DNA of 64,000 nucleotides from Gracilaria gracilis (taxonomy: Eukaryota; Rhodophyta; Florideophyceae; Gracilariales; Gracilariaceae), in the NCBI GenBank assembly GCA_030374805.1, contig JARGSG010000189.1, forward strand, positions 2,108,001-2,172,000, in the 5' to 3' direction. This document shows, in pieces, positions 58,961-64,000 of the stretch. The notes under the pieces are model-generated. The model ran no database searches. It was not told where the DNA came from and saw only the letters and a list, made by a program, of their open reading frames with translations. Both the position numbers and the translations under genes were made by a program. Position 1 is the stretch's first letter; the number at the start of each line of letters is the position of its first letter.

Positions 58961-60736
58961 ATGTCGTTGTTTGCGCCACAGCGCCGCGCACTGGCCGCCC
59001 TGCTGCTGGCCGCGTCGCCGTCTGTGCTCGCCCTGTCCGAGCCGCAGCCGCTCGAGCCGCTGTCCGCGCCGTCGACACCGCCCGATCGCCTACGCCAGCT
59101 GCTGCAAAGCGCTAAAAAACTGTCCGCGCAGCCGCCCGACGTACCGCCCACCGCCGTGTCGCGCGAGTCGCCCGCAGAGCTGTTCGCCGCGCAAAAGCTT
59201 CTCGATCGCTACTACGCGCTTTCGGCAGACGCCATTCAGCAGGCGGGCTCCACTGGCCAGCGTATTGTCGCGCCGCACCCCAAGAACAAGCCGCCCGCCA
59301 ACCGAACGCCCGCGGAGCAGGTTTTCCGCCCGCTTGCTGCGCATACCTTTGCGGCGCCGGCTTGTGTCAGGTACCTCATTGTCGGCGGTGGCACGGCCGC
59401 GTGGGCCGCGATAGACGCTATCTTGCACCATGATCCTCTCGCTGTCAATCAGATCCTGCTTGTTGGCGAGGAACCTTATCTGCCCTATAATCGTACAATG
59501 CTGTCCAAGGAGCTGTTTGAGAGCGATCAGTTGAAATCACCAGTGTCGCCTTCGCATGTGCAGTACGCGTACAACAATTTCAAGCCCGAGATGCAGCACT
59601 CCAGGGTTTCTGTTACTAACGAGAAGGCTATTCTGCTAGATCCGGATGACAAGTTTGTGCAGCTCGCGTCTGGCCATCGCGTATCGTATGACAAGCTACT
59701 GCTGGCCACGGGCGGCGTCCCGCGAGCTGCTGCATCCGTCACACCGGCTTTGGAAAAGCCAAACATCATCCAAAATGTTTCCACCTTCCGAACGCTGCAA
59801 GATTATCATAGCCTACGAGACAAACTGCAAAACCCACAGCAATCAGTTGCGGTGGTCGGCGGAGGGTTCTTGGGTACTGAACTTGCGCTCGCTCTTACCT
59901 CGCTTTCAGACAATGTCTCACTGCTTATAACCGAACCGGGCGTGCTCTTCCGTGTGCTACCTCGCTACTTGTGCCAGTTCCTTGCGAAAAAGCTCACACA
60001 GGCCGGTGTGAATGTAGTCCAGAGCGCTATAATAACGGACGCCACGCCATCTGCAGATCAGCAAAATGCCGTTACTTTGCATATTGACGCTGCGGAACCA
60101 ACGAAGCTTGACGCCAGTCATGTAGTCGTGGCCGTGGGGATCGATCCTTCCACTCAACTTGCCAAAACAGCGGGCTTGGAACTTGATCCCAACAATTCTG
60201 GAATTCGTGTCAACGATTTCATGATGGTTGAACCCGATGTGTTTGCAGCGGGAGACGTTGCTTCATTTCATGACCGTGCACTGGGTCGTCGACGAGTTGA
60301 ACACTGGGATCATGCTGTCGTCAGTGGCAAGATCGCGGGAGCTAACATGACAGGCGCCAGAGAAAGATACAAGCTACAATCCATGTTTTGGAGCGATTTG
60401 TCTGCAGTTGATGTGCACTTCACCGCCGTTGGCCTTGTGGACTCTACTCTGCAAACTGTGTCTGTGTGGAACCTTGAGAGCGAGGGGAATGCTGATTTGC
60501 CGTCGCTCAACGAATATCAATCTGGCGTCGTTTACTATCTTAACGAGCGCAGCGAGATTGTTGGTGTTGTGTTGTGGAATCCGAAGAGAGGCGCTGGCGG
60601 TTTGCGGAGGGCTAGGGCTTTGGTGGACGCAAAGACGAACGTTCAGCTTCTTGACGAAGACACGCTGGCTGCACTCGTCAACCTTGAGAGCGGTGAATTC
60701 CGCCATTGCATACGAACTAAATCCGCCAAGGGGTGA
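58961..60736 (+). CDS. AIFM1: Apoptosis-inducing factor, mitochondrial (AIFM1-type oxidoreductase)
   Basis: 591 residues from ATG 58961; the frame opens upstream only at TTG. An N-terminal presequence (MSLFAPQRRALAALLLAASPSVLA) fits mitochondrial import. The FAD-binding Rossmann motif is YLIVGGGTAAWAA (138-150), and the NAD motif is VAVVGGGFLGTELALAL (about 298-314). The second FAD contact is VFAAGDVASFHD, followed by the AIF hallmark RRVEHWDHAVVSGKIAGANMTGA. The C-terminal domain starts MFWSDLSAVDVHFTAVGLVDS. In animals AIF is an intermembrane-space NADH oxidase that supports respiratory complex biogenesis via CHCHD4. The conserved C-terminal region suggests the same role here. Identification is firm. 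Confidence 0.95.
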   Translation: MSLFAPQRRALAALLLAASPSVLALSEPQPLEPLSAPSTPPDRLRQLLQSAKKLSAQPPDVPPTAVSRESPAELFAAQKLLDRYYALSADAIQQAGSTGQRIVAPHPKNKPPANRTPAEQVFRPLAAHTFAAPACVRYLIVGGGTAAWAAIDAILHHDPLAVNQILLVGEEPYLPYNRTMLSKELFESDQLKSPVSPSHVQYAYNNFKPEMQHSRVSVTNEKAILLDPDDKFVQLASGHRVSYDKLLLATGGVPRAAASVTPALEKPNIIQNVSTFRTLQDYHSLRDKLQNPQQSVAVVGGGFLGTELALALTSLSDNVSLLITEPGVLFRVLPRYLCQFLAKKLTQAGVNVVQSAIITDATPSADQQNAVTLHIDAAEPTKLDASHVVVAVGIDPSTQLAKTAGLELDPNNSGIRVNDFMMVEPDVFAAGDVASFHDRALGRRRVEHWDHAVVSGKIAGANMTGARERYKLQSMFWSDLSAVDVHFTAVGLVDSTLQTVSVWNLESEGNADLPSLNEYQSGVVYYLNERSEIVGVVLWNPKRGAGGLRRARALVDAKTNVQLLDEDTLAALVNLESGEFRHCIRTKSAKG

Positions 60737-62125
60737 ACTGTGCTTCGAATGACATGCCGTTCGTGTTACTGACACTGCTCGCTTGAATACAAGAGCGTCA
60801 TCATGTTCCATTCAGCTAGCGAACGCAAACTCGGTTAGCATTCGCTCATCCAGGGTAACGAGAACGTATCGGCTCTCGGTCTGCACAAATGATTTGTGCC
60901 AGCCGTGATCGCCTGTACGATGTTTTTCGAGAAACGTATTGTTCCTTGCGTAAGCGTGACCGCATCTTAACACAACTAAAATTTTGTGACTGTCTGTCGT
61001 GTAGGGCGTAACTTTTCTTTCGACTTGCGCATGGTGGACCCCAACAAACCCTGAACGTCTGTGACACGAACTTTTTGACATGTAGCCTTGTGGGCTACAT
61101 TATGTTCGTGGCTGTTTGTTGGAGTTCCTCCTTTGGGAGTCATTATCGGAAATCTGTAACGTTCCTACCCCAGAAAAATATACCATTCCCATTATTCATC
61201 TATCCACACTGCGTGAAATGCATACTAACGCATAGGCGTGCTTTTTATTCTCTTTGGGAGAACCGATCATGATTCTCATCCTCAACAATCGCGCTGCTTC
61301 GACATGTGGTGGTTCTGCTTGACAGACATGTGGAACTCGCTGGAGAATACTGCAGGTTTGAACAGAACATTTTGGGAATCTGGATGGTTCAAAGGTGAGG
61401 TAATGTAGTTGTACCAGTTCTGGTGAGTATTTTCTTTTTGGTTTAACAAGGATTATAAGGTTAAAGGGTTAAGAGGGATAGAACGCTAGCTTTTCTTCCC
61501 TCGAAGTAGGTCACGCTCTTGTTCCTACAGCGTGTCTACGGACATGCGCTAAATGTCATGGACCTTGTCTGGGAACAGAGTTCTTTGAGAATATGTGTGA
61601 CGGTGCATGTGATAACAGAAGTTTGAGCACCATCTTCAGTTTATTCAGATACAAAACTGTGACTCGTCAGAATAACAACGCGCAAACGACGGGCCCCCCT
61701 ACCCTGATCTAAGCGATCCACATTACCGGGAACTTCGTTTGCGTTGCTGCATGGAAAAAAATGTGCGCCGAAGAGTTACTTCAAGAGTACACAAGAAAAT
61801 CCTGCACATTGGGATGAGGCATACTCGTCACTCCCACAATGTCGAGCTTCTTTCTTTGCTGTGGACCACAGCTTTCGGTCTGACGCTCGAAACTGCAGGG
61901 GAGCACATCGCTACGTAGGTTTCTCAACTACGCTTTCGCTTACAACACGTTTCTACAACAAAGGAACTATGCGGCACCAATTTCCTTATACTGCGCAGTT
62001 GGGCGAGTTGATCACCTTCAGTGTAGCATGCCTTCCGGACAAGAATCCTAAAACCACTAAAGTTTGCGGAGAAAGCTTATGTTTGGAAGACGAGGAATCC
62101 CCAAATGAAGCAGGCCTTGACAGAA
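60737..62125. other. Intergenic region, no supported gene
   Basis: 1.39 kb between AIF and fibrillin (convergent). The plus-strand frame 61744-62184 opens at TTG and partly overlaps fibrillin antisense; I treat it as a shadow. No motif or repeat of note. Confidence 0.6.
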
Positions 62126-62854
62126 TTAGACTTTGGTTCTCTCCAAAACAAACACATGGCCTTTGTTATCTCTTCCAATTCTGAAGGCGTCGTCCAAGTA
62201 CGTGATGTCAAGGTATCCATCAGGGTTAAATATCTGTGTCAGTAGCGAGATGTTTTGTCCAAGCATGGCTTCAAACGAAGAGGGTTCTAATGCAGTTCCG
62301 ATAGTCGATACATTTACCCGCGTAGAACTGACAACATCATACCGAGCTGTGATTGTAAAAGTTCCTGAAGTTCCGGTGAACACCTCGAATTCAATAACGT
62401 TCTTGCTTTCGCACTTTGAAGAATCAATCAGCTGAAAAAAGTTGCCAAGCTTAACCAAACCCGGTTTTCGAGGAGTGGAAATTGCAAGCCGGACCCTCTT
62501 CTTTCCCAGAATCTCTAATGTTGTGTAGAGCAGTCGCCATGAACCATCAGCGGCTATTGCATCATCCGAGGTAGGGCTTGGATTAGGATTGTTTCTTTCG
62601 ATTTCGTTAATCAGCAGCTCAAGCTTACTCCGGTCTTCATCCTGCAGTCCAAATATGCCCCCTTCCTTCCCAGCAATCGATTCAATTTCCTTTCTTAAGT
62701 TCGCTACTCCAGTCGCAGTGGCTGAACAGCACACCACCCGCTTGATCCGGGAGTTTCTTTGGTGTATGCTGCATCTAGAGCTGGCAAGAAACGAAGTCTG
62801 TGTCGGTGTCGCATTACGAGACGAGACGAAGAAAGGAAGGACGAATGTTGTCAT
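62126..62854 (-). CDS. PAP/fibrillin plastid lipid-associated protein
   Basis: 242 residues from ATG 62854. The first 45 residues are rich in Ser, Arg and Val with few acids, a plastid transit peptide. The fibrillin domain runs to the end: LRKEIESIAGKEGGIFGL opens it, DGSWRLLYTT is the conserved lipocalin-like strand, and LDITYLDDAFRIGRDNKGHVFVLER is the typical closing block. Fibrillins bind lipids and isoprenoids and coat plastoglobules or thylakoids. The gene shows that the host has plastids. Which fibrillin subgroup is not clear. Confidence 0.92.
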   Translation of the reverse strand: MTTFVLPFFVSSRNATPTQTSFLASSRCSIHQRNSRIKRVVCCSATATGVANLRKEIESIAGKEGGIFGLQDEDRSKLELLINEIERNNPNPSPTSDDAIAADGSWRLLYTTLEILGKKRVRLAISTPRKPGLVKLGNFFQLIDSSKCESKNVIEFEVFTGTSGTFTITARYDVVSSTRVNVSTIGTALEPSSFEAMLGQNISLLTQIFNPDGYLDITYLDDAFRIGRDNKGHVFVLERTKV

Positions 62855-64000
62855 GATGTGAGGCAGTTAATGGTTCAATGAAGTCCATGCCTCATTATGC
62901 AGTTCGTGAGGTCAGGGCTATGACTTTGTGATGGCGGGCAGCAGGATCTGAAAAAAAAAGGAATGGCACCACCATGGTGTTTGTCCATTGATACCAAGAT
63001 CAGTGGTTCCGGATTGCTAAAAATGACGCACCAATTCGGCAACATGGGTAATAAAAATTTTTTACTTGAAGCCGAACTTGATAGCGATAAAATCTTGGGT
63101 GCGCGAATTTCACAGAGTTTAGTGCTTCAGTGGGCTGCCTTATCCTTGGTACATCTAGTCTGAAAAGCTATTCTAGGTTGCAATGCTGTCCGTGTGGTTA
63201 GTTTTCTTATAGCAAAACCAAAAACTGTTCAAGAAGGGAGGAAGAATTCATCTAGCGAAAAAAAAGTTGTCCAACGACACTCTTCGGATACATCTTCTGG
63301 AAACGAAATAGTTTCTCTTCGATATGTCGTCTACAGGCTCATTTGGGACGATGTTCCTCATTTGTACTGCAATGTAGACCTGCCGTTCTGCTTTTTCTCT
63401 GAGAACAGAGGTCACAGTATCAACGGGCAATGGACGTTGACGAAAGCTGTGAACATCTTGTTTCATCTTCCATGAGACTATTGTACCCACCCCTTAATGC
63501 TTTCAATAGACAAAAACAAAGATGTGAACGAGAGGAAAAATAGTTTGAAAGAAGAGTTGATTTGGTATACAAATGAAGCTCTGAAAGCTGTGCGGTGTGC
63601 ACAACCTTACTGCACACCTACTCGTCCAAAGATTGGGCTCTGGACTCGTGAATAGACCCCCCAAGCCGCTTCAGCTCGACACTAGCAAATTACGGACAAT
63701 ATCTGCTTGAACTTCAACGAAGAGATGGAGAGAACTACCCAACTTCTTCTTTCTTCATGATGTACTTGTACTGAACATCACTTCCGATCTACTACTCTAT
63801 CGCTCTTGGCGCCTGGTTCTCTTATATGATACAAGTTGTACCATGGATGCCTTACCATTCCAAACAATGGGACAGAGTCATCTGTTTCGCAAACTAAAAA
63901 CCATACTTTCATGGAATCATGAGTGATTTGTATTGCCCGACAACAACAAATCCCGCTTCAGAATCTTGCTTCACCTCGGGCAGAAGGAGCGCAATGTCGT
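62855..64000. other. Intergenic to window end, no supported gene
   Basis: 1.15 kb with short frames only on both strands. It holds the fibrillin promoter at its left end. No repeat or motif of note; a gene may begin beyond the window. Confidence 0.55.

Noticed and set aside
61744..62184. Plus-strand frame of 146 residues
   Set aside because: It opens at TTG, partly overlaps fibrillin antisense, and shows no family feature.
1..64000. CRISPR arrays, prophage, insertion sequences, rRNA and tRNA genes
   Set aside because: None was seen; spaced repeats here are microsatellites, LTRs or short motifs, and the genome is eukaryotic.

Overview
This is nuclear DNA of a photosynthetic eukaryote, most likely a florideophyte red alga close to Chondrus crispus (inference). 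Protein genes are almost all single open frames. The set mixes typical eukaryotic genes (eS4, RFT1, site-1 protease, URM1, AIF, cystinosin) with a plastid fibrillin and a vanadium-haloperoxidase-like protein, and a block of LTR retrotransposons splits the gene-rich stretches. I found no prokaryotic operon structure, tRNA or rRNA. Start codons were chosen at ATG after checking each reading frame; several longer frames open only at TTG or GTG.

Layout. 1-3376 holds no recognisable gene. 3377-10535 has a DUF1838-MAPR (cytochrome b5-like) fusion, tyrosyl-DNA phosphodiesterase 1 and an unknown membrane protein. 12110-25803 has site-1 protease, an unrecognised minus-strand frame broken by one TGA, eS4, a PP2C phosphatase, RFT1, a HAL2/SAL1-like phosphatase and a secreted trypsin-Hint fusion. 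27541-38335 has a GT8-GT64 double glycosyltransferase, URM1 (with an 80-bp intron), a RING-H2 membrane protein, an M20 amidohydrolase and a head-to-head pair of cystinosins. 39999-55025 is a Ty1/copia element split by a complete 10-kb Ty3/gypsy chromovirus; both have exact 5-bp target duplications. 56361-62854 has the PAP2/haloperoxidase-like protein and AIF, which are divergently transcribed, and fibrillin.

Functional themes. Many genes serve the secretory and endolysosomal system (S1P, RFT1, GT8-GT64, cystinosins, RING-H2, trypsin-Hint). There is no sign that neighbours act in one pathway.

The most unusual signals are: (1) a dense, dispersed ACC-N(4-8)-GGT half-palindrome through the whole gypsy interior, in varying codon phase; (2) exact short motifs shared between gene-flanking regions, TACCNNNGGTA (8 sites), TACCTTCGTA (5 sites) and GTATCTAC(A)GTAGCATCTAC (2 sites near AIF); (3) uncommon domain fusions (trypsin-Hint, GT8-GT64, DUF1838-MAPR); (4) an open frame with a single internal TGA next to eS4. 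All are read by eye without database searches.
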